NCBI GenBank assembly: GCA_046318115.1
Contig: JBKCVA010000044.1
Location: 1-46,530, forward strand
Direction of reading: 5' to 3'
DNA from: Aquimonas sp046318115
GTDB taxonomy: Bacteria; Pseudomonadota; Gammaproteobacteria; Xanthomonadales; Xanthomonadaceae
DNA length: 46,530 bases
Made by a program: the position numbers and the translations under genes. Positions within the stretch are counted from its first letter, which is position 1; each line of letters opens with the position of its first letter. Positions 7,500 through 16,589 of the stretch are shown in pieces. Below the pieces are notes generated by a model. That model was given only the letters and a program-made list of their open reading frames with translations. It ran no database searches and was not told where the DNA came from.

Positions 7500-8756
7500 T
7501 CAGCGACGGCGTGGCCGTGAGGCTCGGGGCGTCCGGTCGTCGATCAGTTCTTCGACTTCATCCAGGGCGCGCGACAGCCGTGCGGTGGTCGCGGTGTGCG
7601 GCCGGTACGCTTGGCGCACGCCTTCCATGAGCGAAGGCGACTTCGCATCGAGGAGATCCTCGCGCAGGCGCAGGCCAAGGCGCGCAAGCAGCGGGCGCAG
7701 CGCTTCGCGGTTCTTCCCGAGGTCCCGCAGGGTCACGCGGTAGGCGTGCTCGCACACGCGTTGACGCGAGGCGTAGCTGAAGGCGTTGGTGAAGAACACC
7801 TCGGCGTCGTCGTGGTTCGGCTCAAAAATCAGCTGGTCGCTGTGGCTGTACTGCTGGGCGTACTTCGCGAGGCCCACCTGCATACGCGACTGCAGCAGCG
7901 TGCGGAAGGTCTGCGAGAGCACCATGGGCAGTCCGCCCTCCGTGACGGAGGACCGTCGCTCACCGCCAGCGCCCTGAGCCGAGTTGCCGTCGTACGGCAC
8001 CAGCGGATTCAGGCCGATCAGCAGGTCGATGTCCTCGTCGAGCGCGACCGACCCGTGCATGGTGCGGCGCAGGGCGCCGTCGACCAGGTGCCGGCCGTGC
8101 AACTGCACCGGCGGGTACAGGCCGGGCAGCGCAGCGCTGGCCTGCACGGCGACCGAGATCGGCACGTCGTCCCAACCGGCGCTGCCGAAGCGCACGGTCT
8201 CACCGCTGTCGAGATCCACCGCGATCACCCTCAGCTTGCGCTTGAGCTCGCGGAAGTCGTTGCTGCGGCCGCGACGGGTGAAAGCGTCGCGCAGGAAGTG
8301 CTCGATGCCGCTGTTGTCGAACAGGCCGTTGGGGATCAATCCACCGAAGCGACCCAACAGGTCGCCAAGCCCCAGTTCGCCTGGATGCAGCAGGGCATTG
8401 CGCCAGAAATCGAGCAGCAGCCGCGGCAGCCCCACCACCCGGCGGGCGTACTCGAACACGGCGGGACGCAGGAAGGTCTCGGGCCGAAAGCGCACGTCGC
8501 CGCTTTCGCCGGTCAGGAAGATCCGGCACATGGTGGCGGTGTCCATGCGGTTGGCCAGCGAGGCCGCGAGAAAGGCGCCTGAGCTGACGCCGACGTAGAT
8601 CTCCAGCCGGGTCAGGTCGAGACCTTCGATGGCTTCGTCGAGGGCGCGCAGAGCGCCGAGCTCATACATGCCGCCAATCGGGCCGCCGCCGGCGACGGCG
8701 AGACCGATGCGAGGTTTGCGGCGGAGTGGGGCGCTGGCGGTCTGGATCGAGAGCAT
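7500..8756 (-). CDS. Patatin-like phospholipase
   Basis: The product has 418 residues with the full patatin signature: an oxyanion hole at GGGPIGG (residues 23-29), the nucleophile elbow GVSSG with Ser58, and the Asp of the Ser-Asp dyad in DGALRR (Asp226). It is expected to hydrolyse acyl esters of membrane or storage lipids. There is no signal peptide, so it should act in the cytoplasm. It is transcribed toward the phasin gene with a 95-nt gap. Both products could work on lipid granules: granule-bound PHA depolymerases and lipid-droplet lipases include patatin-type enzymes. That link is inferred from the neighbourhood. Confidence 0.9.
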   Translation of the reverse strand: MLSIQTASAPLRRKPRIGLAVAGGGPIGGMYELGALRALDEAIEGLDLTRLEIYVGVSSGAFLAASLANRMDTATMCRIFLTGESGDVRFRPETFLRPAVFEYARRVVGLPRLLLDFWRNALLHPGELGLGDLLGRFGGLIPNGLFDNSGIEHFLRDAFTRRGRSNDFRELKRKLRVIAVDLDSGETVRFGSAGWDDVPISVAVQASAALPGLYPPVQLHGRHLVDGALRRTMHGSVALDEDIDLLIGLNPLVPYDGNSAQGAGGERRSSVTEGGLPMVLSQTFRTLLQSRMQVGLAKYAQQYSHSDQLIFEPNHDDAEVFFTNAFSYASRQRVCEHAYRVTLRDLGKNREALRPLLARLGLRLREDLLDAKSPSLMEGVRQAYRPHTATTARLSRALDEVEELIDDRTPRASRPRRR

Positions 8757-8859
8757 GCGCTAGGGTATGCAGGAGTCAAGCCAGCGAGTGTAGACGCTGA
8801 TATCGGTTTCCGCCCCTGCAGCCCCGCAGACGCAGGGCGATTTATGCGACCAAAGTCGA

Positions 8860-9585
8860 ATGCACGCCCACCATCCCACCGCCCGCCGTCTGGCCCGCCT
8901 GATCGCCGCCAACCAGCGTCTGCGCGGTTTCGATACGGAGCCACGCAACCGCTCGCCCTGGCTGCCGGCCCTGCAGCGCTGGCAGGCGCAACGGCTGAAG
9001 GCCAGTTTCGCAGCCTTTCTGAAGCGCTCGGATATGCGCCCTGCGGCCGAGTTTTTTCTCAGTGATCTCTACGGCGACCAGGATGTCAGCGGTCGCGATT
9101 CGGCGGTGGCGCGCATCGTCCCGCGCCTGATCCGCCTGTTGCCCGACGACTTCCTGCGCACCGCGGCCGATGCCATCGAGCTGGGCGCGCTCAGCCACGC
9201 CTTCGATCTCCGAATGGTCGACTGCCTCGTCCGTGGCTACGGTGAGCGCCCGCGTGTCCTCGATGAAGCCCTTTACGCGCAGGCCTATCGCGACTGCGGT
9301 CTGCCCCGCCTTCGCGCGCGTCAGATCGACTTGATCGTCGAGGTCGGACAATCACTGGACGCGGCCGTGCGCCATCCGATGCTGGGACGGGTGCTGAAGC
9401 TCTCTCGGCTGCCGGCGCGCGCGGCCGGCCTATGGGAGCTGCAGCAGTTTCTGGAGCGCGGGTTCGCCGCCTTCGCCCTGCTGGGAAGCGCCGATGAGTT
9501 CCTGGCTACGATCGAGCGGCAGGAGCGCGAGGTAAGCCGGCGTCTGTTCGCCGGACATCCGCAGCCGTTCGCGCCCCCACGCTGA
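8860..9585 (+). CDS. FFLEELY-motif protein of unknown function
   Basis: The product has 241 residues, all predicted helical, without signal peptide or membrane segment. Residues 65-71 read FFLSDLY, followed by G, matching the motif that names the FFLEELY family known mainly from Lysobacterales and related bacteria. Its function is unknown. It is transcribed divergently from the patatin gene with 103 bp between starts, so the two may share regulation. It converges on phoD with a gap of 30 bp. The family name comes from memory of the motif. Confidence 0.8.
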   Translation: MHAHHPTARRLARLIAANQRLRGFDTEPRNRSPWLPALQRWQAQRLKASFAAFLKRSDMRPAAEFFLSDLYGDQDVSGRDSAVARIVPRLIRLLPDDFLRTAADAIELGALSHAFDLRMVDCLVRGYGERPRVLDEALYAQAYRDCGLPRLRARQIDLIVEVGQSLDAAVRHPMLGRVLKLSRLPARAAGLWELQQFLERGFAAFALLGSADEFLATIERQEREVSRRLFAGHPQPFAPPR

Positions 9586-9615
9586 CCTCGATCCCCGGCC
9601 GCGCAGTACCCGCGA

Positions 9616-11220
9616 TCAGGCCCGCTGGATGCCCCGCACTCCGTCCTCCACCCGGTAGCGGCCGACGGTGCGCACCGCGCTTTGGCGCTGCTTGACCGTC
9701 TCCGGCGCACGCAGCTGCACGTCGGCATCGCGGCTGATCTCGATCAGCACGTAGCCGCGCTCCTCACTGTTCAGGTGCAGCAGCTGCGGGTTGTCGGCGC
9801 GCAGGGCGTCGTACTCGGACTGTGGCCAGCCCTGTGAGGCCATCGAGGTGCCACAGACCTCCGCCGCGACGGTGCGCGCCTTGCCCCAGGGATCGGCCTG
9901 AACGTTGGCGATGATGTTGGCGTGGATGTCACCGCCGATCACCAGCGGATTCGACAGGCCGGGCCGCGCCAGCGCGTCGATCAGTGCGCGCTGGCTGTGC
10001 GGATAGCCATCCCAGCCGTCCGTCCAGACGGTGCGGCCGGGCCCGGCCCGATTGTCCAGCGGCGCGAGCAGGGTCTGCTGGGCGATCACGTTCCAGCGCG
10101 CATCCGAAGACGCGAGCTCGCGGTACAGCCAGGCCTCCTGTTCGCGGCCGAGCAGGCTCCTGTTCGGATCCTCGAGCGCCGTGCAGGTGGAGGCGTCAAG
10201 GGTGACCGAGCCGCCGCGTTTCGACGGATCCGGGCAGGCCATCGCGCTGCGGTACTGGCGGTCGTCGAGCACAAAGAAGCGCGCAAGCCGGCCATAGTCC
10301 ACGCGGGTGTGGATGGGCATCGAGCCGTCCACGCGCGGCCGCATGCGGCGCGGCAGCGGCATGTGCTCGTAGTAGGCCTGATAGGCCGCGGCGCGGCGCA
10401 GCAGGAAGCGCGGGTCGGCATGCTCGCTCTCGTCCGCGGAGGGGTCGTTGTCGACCTCGTGGTCGTCCCAGGTCACCAGCCAGGGCAGGCCGGCGTGGGC
10501 ATCCTGCAAATCGGCGTCGGTCTTGTACTGGGCGTGGCGCACTCGATACTCGTCGAGCGTGTACGGCTCGCCGCCCATGTGTCGACGCACCAGATCATCG
10601 CCCCAGCTGTTCTCGTAGATGTAGTCGCCCAGAAACAGCATCAGGTCCGGTGCATCGCGCAACAGCTGGGCGTAGCCGTTGAAATGGCCCTGCTCGTAGT
10701 GCTGGCAGGACGAGAACGCGAACTTCAGCGCGCGCGGCAGCGCATCCAGTGCCGGTGCAGTGCGCGTGCGACCGACGCGGCTGACGGCGTGACCGGCGAT
10801 GAAGCGGTAGAAGTAGACGCGATCCGGGCGCAGGCCGACGACGTCAACGTGCACGCTGTAGGCGAGTTCGTGCACCGCGCGCACGCGGCCTTCGGCCACC
10901 ACCTTGGCAAAGCGCTCGTCCTCGGCGACCTGCCATTGCACCGCGATCAGCGCGTCGCGTTCGATGCCACCGTCCGCCTGCAGCGGTGCCGGCGCCAGCC
11001 GCGTCCACAGGCTGAAGCCATCCGCTGTCGGATACCCGGAGGCGACGCCGAGCTGGAACGGGTCGGCGACGAAGCGCGGCGCCTGCTGGGCGCGGGTTTC
11101 TCCGGCCCCGAGCAGACCGAGCAGGCCCAGTCCCGCCGCGGCCGTGAGCAGGTCGCGACGGCTGAGGCGGCCGGAGCGCAGCAGGACATCGAGTCGGGCG
11201 GAGCGGTTCGAGTGGGTCAT
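9616..11220 (-). CDS. phoD: PhoD-type alkaline phosphatase/phosphodiesterase, Tat-exported
   Basis: The product has 534 residues. The start at 11220 opens a twin-arginine signal (LSRRDLLTAAAGLGLLGLL, residues 19-37), so export is by Tat. The N-terminal PhoD domain begins FQLGVASGYPTADGFSLWTRLAP. The metallophosphatase domain shows FSSCQHYEQGHFNGY, FLGDYIYE and WDDHEVDND, which hold the metal ligands (Ca and Fe in characterised PhoD). It releases phosphate from phosphomonoesters and diesters outside the cytoplasmic membrane. The open frame continues upstream to 11700, but that part is antisense to the acyltransferase gene. No Pho box was recognised. Confidence 0.93.
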   Translation of the reverse strand: MTHSNRSARLDVLLRSGRLSRRDLLTAAAGLGLLGLLGAGETRAQQAPRFVADPFQLGVASGYPTADGFSLWTRLAPAPLQADGGIERDALIAVQWQVAEDERFAKVVAEGRVRAVHELAYSVHVDVVGLRPDRVYFYRFIAGHAVSRVGRTRTAPALDALPRALKFAFSSCQHYEQGHFNGYAQLLRDAPDLMLFLGDYIYENSWGDDLVRRHMGGEPYTLDEYRVRHAQYKTDADLQDAHAGLPWLVTWDDHEVDNDPSADESEHADPRFLLRRAAAYQAYYEHMPLPRRMRPRVDGSMPIHTRVDYGRLARFFVLDDRQYRSAMACPDPSKRGGSVTLDASTCTALEDPNRSLLGREQEAWLYRELASSDARWNVIAQQTLLAPLDNRAGPGRTVWTDGWDGYPHSQRALIDALARPGLSNPLVIGGDIHANIIANVQADPWGKARTVAAEVCGTSMASQGWPQSEYDALRADNPQLLHLNSEERGYVLIEISRDADVQLRAPETVKQRQSAVRTVGRYRVEDGVRGIQRA

Positions 11221-11303
11221 GGATGTCGGTCGAGATGGGGACACGGTCGTCCAGCCTGCCAAACCCCGATGACAGGCGAAACCGTCCTGCGGCGCGGCTT
11301 GCA

Positions 11304-11332
11304 TTGACGCTTCCGCGGGCGATCTGCACCAT
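11304..11332 (+). promoter_or_regulatory. Possible sigma70-type promoter of the acyltransferase gene
   Basis: TTGACG (11304-11309) is followed after 17 bp by CACCAT (11327-11332), a good -35 and a weak -10 box. It lies in the divergent region between phoD and the acyltransferase gene, 25 bp before the latter. It rests on base matches alone. Confidence 0.3.
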
Positions 11333-11356
11333 CGGCCGACGGGAAGGGAGAGGCTC

Positions 11357-12919
11357 ATGCCGAACACAGCTGCAAAGCCAGCGCGCGGTGCGCCCAAGCG
11401 CGAGGCCATGTCCAAGGTCGACACCGCCTGGCTGCGCATGGAGCGGCCGACGAACCTGATGATGATCACCGGCGTGCTGATGTTCGCCGAGCGGCTGGAG
11501 CTCGCCGCGCTGAAGAAGCTGATCCGCGAGCGTTTCCTCGCGTTTCCCCGGTTCCGGCAGAAGGCCGTCGACGCCGCGACCGGCGCGCACTGGGAAAACG
11601 ACGAGGATTTCGACCTCGACTGGCACGTGCGGCTGACGGCGCTGCCGGGACGCGCGGACAAGGCAGCGCTCGAAAACCTGGTAAGCCTGCTGGCCTCCAC
11701 AGGTCTGGACCACTCGAAGCCGCTTTGGCAGTTCCATCTGGTTGAGACCTACAGCGGTGGCAGTGCCCTGATCGCGCGCATCCACCACTGCTACGCGGAT
11801 GGCATCGCACTGGTCCAGGTGCTGCTCTCGCTGACCGACGTCAGCCGCGAGCCCACGCCGGGCGCCGATCTACCGCGCGCCTGGCTCAAGGACGACGGCG
11901 AGAAAGTTACCAAACGCTTCTTCGACCCCGCCTTCCAGCAGTTCGACCGCGCCATGAAGATGGGCGGCAAGGTGATGGAAAAGAGCCTGGAGATGTACCG
12001 CGATCCGGGTCTGGCCGCGGTGCTGGCCAAGGAGGGCGGCGAGATCGCACGCGAACTCGGCCATGTACTGCTGCTGCCGGATGATCCCGACACTCCGCTC
12101 AAGGCCGGGCTGGGTGTCAGCAAGCGCTGCGCCTGGGCCGAGCCCCTGCCCTTGCAGGAGGTCAAGACGATCGCTCGCGCGCTGGGCTGTACGGTCAATG
12201 ACGTGCTGCTGGCTGCGGTGGCCGGAGCGCTGCGGGCCTACTTGTTGGAGAGCGGCTTCGACCCCGACGGATGCGGCATCCGCGCCACGGTGCCGGTCAA
12301 CCTGCGGCCGTTGGAGCACGCCAAGAAACTCGGCAACCACTTTGGCCTGGTCTTCCTGGACCTGCCGATCCACGAATCGAACCCGCTGCGCCGCCTGCAG
12401 CATGTCGCCGACAACATGCGCGAGATCAAGTCTTCGCGGCAGGCGATCATGACCTTCGGCGTGCTGGCTGCACTCGGCATGGCGCCGCCGGCTGTGCAGA
12501 AGCTCGCGCTCGAGCTGTTCAGCAAGAAGGGCACGGCCGTGGCCACCAATGTGCCGGGCCCGCAGATGCCCCTGTATCTCGCCGGCTCGGAAGTCAGCGA
12601 CCTGATGTTCTGGGTGCCGCAGACCGGCAGCATCGGCGTCGGCATCAGCATCCTGAGCTACAACGACCGCGTGCATTTCGGTCTGATCAGCGACGCCAAG
12701 TGCATCGCCCGCCCGCAGGAAGTCATCGACCGCTTCGCGCCGGAGTTCGAGAAAATGCTGCTGGCCACTCTGCTCGAAGACTGGACGGCGCCGATCCGCC
12801 CCGAGGACGCCGAAGACACCCTGCGCCGCTGCCTGCAGTCGCCCGAGAGCTTCACCCGCGCGGCGCCCACCAAGGCCAGCAAGACGCCGCGCAGCAGGAA
12901 GAAGCTCGCGGGCGCCTGA
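11357..12919 (+). CDS. Wax ester synthase/diacylglycerol acyltransferase (WS/DGAT)
   Basis: The product has 520 residues. It carries the catalytic HHxxxDG motif as HHCYADG (residues 143-149), the PLW motif at 122-124 and the conserved TVNDVLLAAVAGAL stretch. It joins acyl-CoA to a fatty alcohol or diacylglycerol to make wax ester or triacylglycerol, usually at the inner membrane where lipid bodies form. AGGGAGAGG lies just upstream of the ATG. The C-terminus is a short basic tail rich in Lys/Ala/Arg. It lies near the phasin and patatin genes, which fits storage-lipid metabolism. Which product it makes cannot be told from sequence. Confidence 0.93.
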   Translation: MPNTAAKPARGAPKREAMSKVDTAWLRMERPTNLMMITGVLMFAERLELAALKKLIRERFLAFPRFRQKAVDAATGAHWENDEDFDLDWHVRLTALPGRADKAALENLVSLLASTGLDHSKPLWQFHLVETYSGGSALIARIHHCYADGIALVQVLLSLTDVSREPTPGADLPRAWLKDDGEKVTKRFFDPAFQQFDRAMKMGGKVMEKSLEMYRDPGLAAVLAKEGGEIARELGHVLLLPDDPDTPLKAGLGVSKRCAWAEPLPLQEVKTIARALGCTVNDVLLAAVAGALRAYLLESGFDPDGCGIRATVPVNLRPLEHAKKLGNHFGLVFLDLPIHESNPLRRLQHVADNMREIKSSRQAIMTFGVLAALGMAPPAVQKLALELFSKKGTAVATNVPGPQMPLYLAGSEVSDLMFWVPQTGSIGVGISILSYNDRVHFGLISDAKCIARPQEVIDRFAPEFEKMLLATLLEDWTAPIRPEDAEDTLRRCLQSPESFTRAAPTKASKTPRSRKKLAGA

Positions 12920-13266
12920 GCGCGAGCGCGCGACATCCCGGGCACAGGGAGGGTCCTCGCCCAGGATGAGCCGTACCTTCGCCACGCACATCGGGCGCCA
13001 AACGTCGTTCGACGCACCATGAGGTACCAGAGCCGTGCATAGGGTGGGCCTTCGCCCACCATAGGCCACACGCTCGCGTCGGTCATGATGCGCTTCAGCC
13101 CGTTAACTCGCGCTTGCCCCCAAGCTGCGGCAACGTCGATGTCTTGGTGAGCGAGGGCCCGCACGTATGCAGCGCGAATGCCTCGCTACGGCGCAGGCGA
13201 ACGTTCTGGAATATGCGTGTTCGGCGCGCGACACTGCGCGATTCGACATCCCGTGAGGACGCCCCC
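12920..13266. other. 347-bp intergenic region with one REP-like hairpin
   Basis: No gene is supported here. It holds the REP-like hairpin at 13043-13060 and, at the right end, GAGGA (13255-13259), the ribosome binding site of the beta-helix gene. An open frame crosses it from 13114 into that gene, but it lacks a ribosome binding site, and the signal peptide starts at 13267. Confidence 0.6.
13043..13060. repeat. REP-like hairpin, copy 1
   Basis: GGTGGGC and GCCCACC pair around a CTTC tetraloop, preceded by GCATAG. The same core (TAGGGTGGG...CCCACC) occurs again at 16202-16219 and, with a different 5' flank, at 16280-16297, which marks it as a small dispersed repeat. Confidence 0.75.
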
Positions 13267-14622
13267 ATGTCGTTTGCCATCCGCTGCCTGCCGCTGCTTC
13301 TGCTCGCCTGCGCCAGCACTCACGCCGCCACCTATCAGGTCGGCCCCGGCCGCACCTGGACCCAGCTTCAGCCGCTCTTCGATGCGGTCGACCTGCAGCC
13401 CGGCGATATCGTCGAAGTCGATGGCGGCGTGACCTACAGCGGCAACATCATCCTGCGCGAAGCCGACGGCGGCTCGCCCGGCAATCCGGTGACGCTGCGC
13501 GGCCTCCGGGTCAACGGTCAGCGGCCGATCCTGCTGGGCGGCGCCAACACCATCGAGTTCCGGCTCGCCAACCACGTGGTCTTCGAGGGTTTCGAGGTGG
13601 TCGGCTCGGTCGCCGACAACACCTTCCGCTGCATCTACCACCACAGCCACGACGTGGTGATCCGCGATGTGCTGGTGCGTGACTGCCCGCGCCACGGCAT
13701 CCTCGGCGCCGACAACGATTCGGGATCTCTGACCATCGAGTTCAGCGAGATCCGCAACGCCGGCTCGGCGCAGTTCAACCACGCCATCTACATGGCCACC
13801 GATGAGCTGCGCTATCCCGGCAGCGTGTTCCGCATGCGTCACAGCGTGGTGCGCGACAGCCGCTTCGGCGACTCGGGCGAGGGTGGCAACCTGATCAAGA
13901 GCCGCGCCGAGCGCAACGAGATCCACTACAACTGGCTGGAGGGCGCGTGGTTCCACGCGCTGGAGCTGATCGGCCCGGACCCGGCTGGCGGCGTGCCGGC
14001 GAATGCGGCGCGCGAAGACTCCGACATCGTCGGCAATGTGGTCGTGCATGACGGAGCATTCGGGGCGATCTTCCGATTTGGCGGCGATGGCACCGGCGCC
14101 AGCAATGGTCGCTACCGCTTTGTCAACAACGCAGTGATCCGCCGTGGCGGCAGCAACGACACGCCGACGCTCTTCCGACTGTTCGACGGCATCGAGTCGG
14201 TGGAGATGCACAACAATGTGTTCCTCCGCGAGGGGACGTCCGCTTTCCGGATCATCCGAGAGGTCGAGGCGGTGTGGGTCGGCGGCGTCTCGCGCATCCG
14301 CGGCAGCCGCAACTGGTTCGACGCGGGTTCCACCTTCGTGCCGCCCGGCTGGGTTGACAGCCTGACCGGCTCCGACCCCGGCTTTGTCAACGCCGCCGGC
14401 AACGACTTCCGCCCGGCGCCTGGGTCGCCCCTGCTGGATGCCGCGGGCGCGGCGGCAACGGCGAACGGCTACGAGATCAGCGCGCCGCTGTTCCCACCGG
14501 GGTTCCATCCGGCGGCGGCCGTGCAGGCGGCACTTGCCAGGCCAATCAGCGGTGCGCTGGACATCGGCGCCTACGAGCGTCCGATCAATGGATTCCTGTT
14601 CGCCAACGGTTTCGAGGGCTGA
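13267..14622 (+). CDS. Secreted right-handed beta-helix protein
   Basis: The product has 451 residues. It begins with a signal peptide (MSFAIRCLPLLLLACASTHA, cleavage before ATYQV) and has GAGGA seven bases before the ATG. The mature part starts TYQVGPGRTWTQLQPLFDAV and continues with many short strands of the parallel beta-helix type (VVFEGFEVVGS, HDVVIRDVLVRDC, LTIEFSEIRNAG, VEMHNNVFLREG). This fold is common in polysaccharide lyases and other sugar-binding proteins, but I cannot point to a catalytic triad. The extreme C-terminus reads NGFLFANGFEG; the same short motif stands after the signal peptide of the DUF1800 protein. It appears to be a single-gene unit. Confidence 0.85.
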   Translation: MSFAIRCLPLLLLACASTHAATYQVGPGRTWTQLQPLFDAVDLQPGDIVEVDGGVTYSGNIILREADGGSPGNPVTLRGLRVNGQRPILLGGANTIEFRLANHVVFEGFEVVGSVADNTFRCIYHHSHDVVIRDVLVRDCPRHGILGADNDSGSLTIEFSEIRNAGSAQFNHAIYMATDELRYPGSVFRMRHSVVRDSRFGDSGEGGNLIKSRAERNEIHYNWLEGAWFHALELIGPDPAGGVPANAAREDSDIVGNVVVHDGAFGAIFRFGGDGTGASNGRYRFVNNAVIRRGGSNDTPTLFRLFDGIESVEMHNNVFLREGTSAFRIIREVEAVWVGGVSRIRGSRNWFDAGSTFVPPGWVDSLTGSDPGFVNAAGNDFRPAPGSPLLDAAGAAATANGYEISAPLFPPGFHPAAAVQAALARPISGALDIGAYERPINGFLFANGFEG

Positions 14623-14860
14623 GAGCGGGAACGGACCCAAGCCCGAGGGCAGTGCGGCCGGCATCTCCGGACCTTGCTCGGCGCGGGTGGCCGGGCTTGC
14701 GAGCGGACGCCAGCAGGTCGGCCGAAACGACGGGCCGCACACCTCGCGCTGCTTGATCCCTCGGCAGGCGTCCGGTGATGCACAGAGGTAAACACAAGCG
14801 CTGCACGAGCGCGCACTGCAGACGCCGTCGCAGGCTTCAGGCATAAAGCGCTCTTACTCC

Positions 14861-16201
14861 ATGCCCGGCCCGACCATGCACGCCAACGTTCCCGAGCCCC
14901 TGCGCATCCGCCGCTCGCACACACCGCCCACGCCGGCGGTGCGGCGGCGCGAGCTGTGGGCCTGGATGATGTTCGACTTCGCCAACTCCGGGTACACCAC
15001 GGTGGTCATCACCGCGGTGTTCAGCGCCTACTTCGTGGCCACGGTGGCAGGCAACGCGGACTGGGCGACCTTCGCCTGGACGGCGGCGCTGTCGCTGTCC
15101 TACGCGCTGATTCTGATCAGTGCCCCGGTGTTGGGCGCCTGGGCCGACCTGCGTGCCGGCAAGCGCTCGCTGCTGTGGTGGACGACTGGGCTCTGCGTGC
15201 TGGGCACCGCCGCCCTGGCCTGGACCGGGCCCGGCAGCGTGGTGCTGGCCCTGGCCCTGATCGTGCTCACCAACACCGCCTATGGCACCGGCGAGAACGT
15301 GATCGCCGCTTTCCTACCCGAGCTGGCGCGCGAGGAGGCGATGGGCCGACTGTCGGGCTACGGCTGGGCGGTGGGCTATCTCGGCGGGCTGGCGATCCTC
15401 GCGGTCTGCCTGTGGTGGATCACCGGCGCTGAGGCACGCGGCTCGGACACCGTCACTGCCGTGCAGCAGTCGATGCTGTTCACCGCCTTGGCCTTCGCCC
15501 TCGCCGCATTGCCGACCCTGCTGCTGCTGCGCGAGCGCGCGCGGCCGCAGCCCTTGCCGCCCGGCGGCGCGCTGCTGGCGACCGCGTTCTCACGCGTGCG
15601 CGAATCGCTGCTTGGCAGCGCCGGGCTGACCGATCTGCGTCGGCTGCTGGCCTGCATCGTGTTCTACCAGGCCGGCGTGGCGACGGTGATCGCGATCGCC
15701 GCGATCTTCACCACCCAGGCCCTGGGCTTCACCACCGCGGAGAGCATCCAGCTGATCCTGGTGGTCAACGTCACCGCGGCGGCCGGTGCCTTTCTGTTCG
15801 GCTGGCTGCAGGATCGTGTCGGCCACAAGCCGCTGCTGGCGCTGTCGCTTCTGGGCTGGCTGCTGGCGATCGGCCTGTTCTGGTTTTCGGAGTCACGCAG
15901 CGTGGTCTGGGCCGCCGCGAACGTGGCGGGCCTGTGCATGGGCGCGTCGCAAAGCGTGGGCCGCGCGCTGGTCGGCGTGCTGTGTCCGCCCGCGCGCGAA
16001 GCCGAGATCTTTGGCCTCTGGGGGCTGGCGGTGAAGCTCGCCAGCATTCTCGGCCCGCTGTCCTACGGCGCCGTCAGCTGGATCAGCGGCGGCGACCACC
16101 GCACCGCCATGCTGTGCACGGCCCTGTTCTTCATCGCAGGCTTGGCGATCCTCGTCAGCATCGACATCGAGCGCGGCCGCGCCGCGCGCGACCTCGCATA
16201 G
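14861..16201 (+). CDS. MFS transporter, UMF1 family
   Basis: The product has 446 residues and about 12 hydrophobic segments. The first helix begins with WMMFDFANSGYTTVVITAVF, typical of the UMF1 (Atg22-like) branch of the major facilitator superfamily, and GAWADLRAGKRSLLWW fits the MFS loop between helices 2 and 3. The substrate is unknown; yeast Atg22 exports amino acids from the vacuole. A second in-frame ATG at 14876 could be the real start. The stop codon TAG at 16199-16201 is part of REP-like element copy 2. No operon partner is seen. Confidence 0.88.
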   Translation: MPGPTMHANVPEPLRIRRSHTPPTPAVRRRELWAWMMFDFANSGYTTVVITAVFSAYFVATVAGNADWATFAWTAALSLSYALILISAPVLGAWADLRAGKRSLLWWTTGLCVLGTAALAWTGPGSVVLALALIVLTNTAYGTGENVIAAFLPELAREEAMGRLSGYGWAVGYLGGLAILAVCLWWITGAEARGSDTVTAVQQSMLFTALAFALAALPTLLLLRERARPQPLPPGGALLATAFSRVRESLLGSAGLTDLRRLLACIVFYQAGVATVIAIAAIFTTQALGFTTAESIQLILVVNVTAAAGAFLFGWLQDRVGHKPLLALSLLGWLLAIGLFWFSESRSVVWAAANVAGLCMGASQSVGRALVGVLCPPAREAEIFGLWGLAVKLASILGPLSYGAVSWISGGDHRTAMLCTALFFIAGLAILVSIDIERGRAARDLA

Positions 16202-16219
16202 GGTGGGTCTCGACCCACC
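16202..16219. repeat. REP-like hairpin, copy 2
   Basis: GGTGGGTC and GACCCACC face each other, with the stop codon of the MFS gene as part of the conserved 5' edge (GCATAGGGTGGG, as in copy 1). It may also serve as the end of the MFS transcript. Confidence 0.75.
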
Positions 16220-16279
16220 ACAGCCTCGAACCCAGCGCACGCACTCTGGTGCCCGACGACCGAACATCGCCGTCCGTCG

Positions 16280-16297
16280 GGTGGGTCTTGACCCACC
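16280..16297. repeat. REP-like hairpin, copy 3
   Basis: GGTGGGT and ACCCACC pair around a CTTG tetraloop, 78 bp after copy 2. Copies 2 and 3 form a close pair, as REP elements often do. Here the 5' flank is CCGTC instead of GCATA. Confidence 0.75.
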
Positions 16298-16397
16298 AGG
16301 GCCTCAATTGCACCAGGCGTGGACCCAAACCATGACACTCCGCGCCCATCGCGCGGCTACGGCTGGCACGCATCGATGCCGCGTCGAGACGGGCGCG

Positions 16398-16589
16398 CTA
16401 CCTCGCCGGCCCCGCGTCTCGACGGCCGATCTCGCAGCCCGTACACCCGCCGCATGCGGAGGGCGCGCGCTCCACAGCGGACTCCGTCGCGCAGCGCAAG
16501 CGCGCCCGCTGCCGAATCGGCCGAGCCAGTCGCCACAGGCTCAGGCCCAGCGCCAGCGCGATCAGCGTCCACTGCCAGTGCGGAGCCAT
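16398..16589 (-). CDS. Small FeoB-associated Cys-rich membrane protein
   Basis: The product has 63 residues: one hydrophobic segment (residues 6-19, QWTLIALALGLSLW), a basic stretch, then ACGGCTGCE with a CxxCxxC pattern near the end. Its ATG overlaps the feoB stop codon by one base (TGATG), so translation is coupled to feoB. Small single-helix proteins with clustered Cys are known next to feoB in many bacteria (FeoB-associated Cys-rich protein; a DUF6587 family exists in Lysobacterales), and this fits that class. A role in Fe(II) handling or electron transfer at the transporter is inferred from position only. Confidence 0.8.
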   Translation of the reverse strand: MAPHWQWTLIALALGLSLWRLARPIRQRARLRCATESAVERAPSACGGCTGCEIGRRDAGPAR

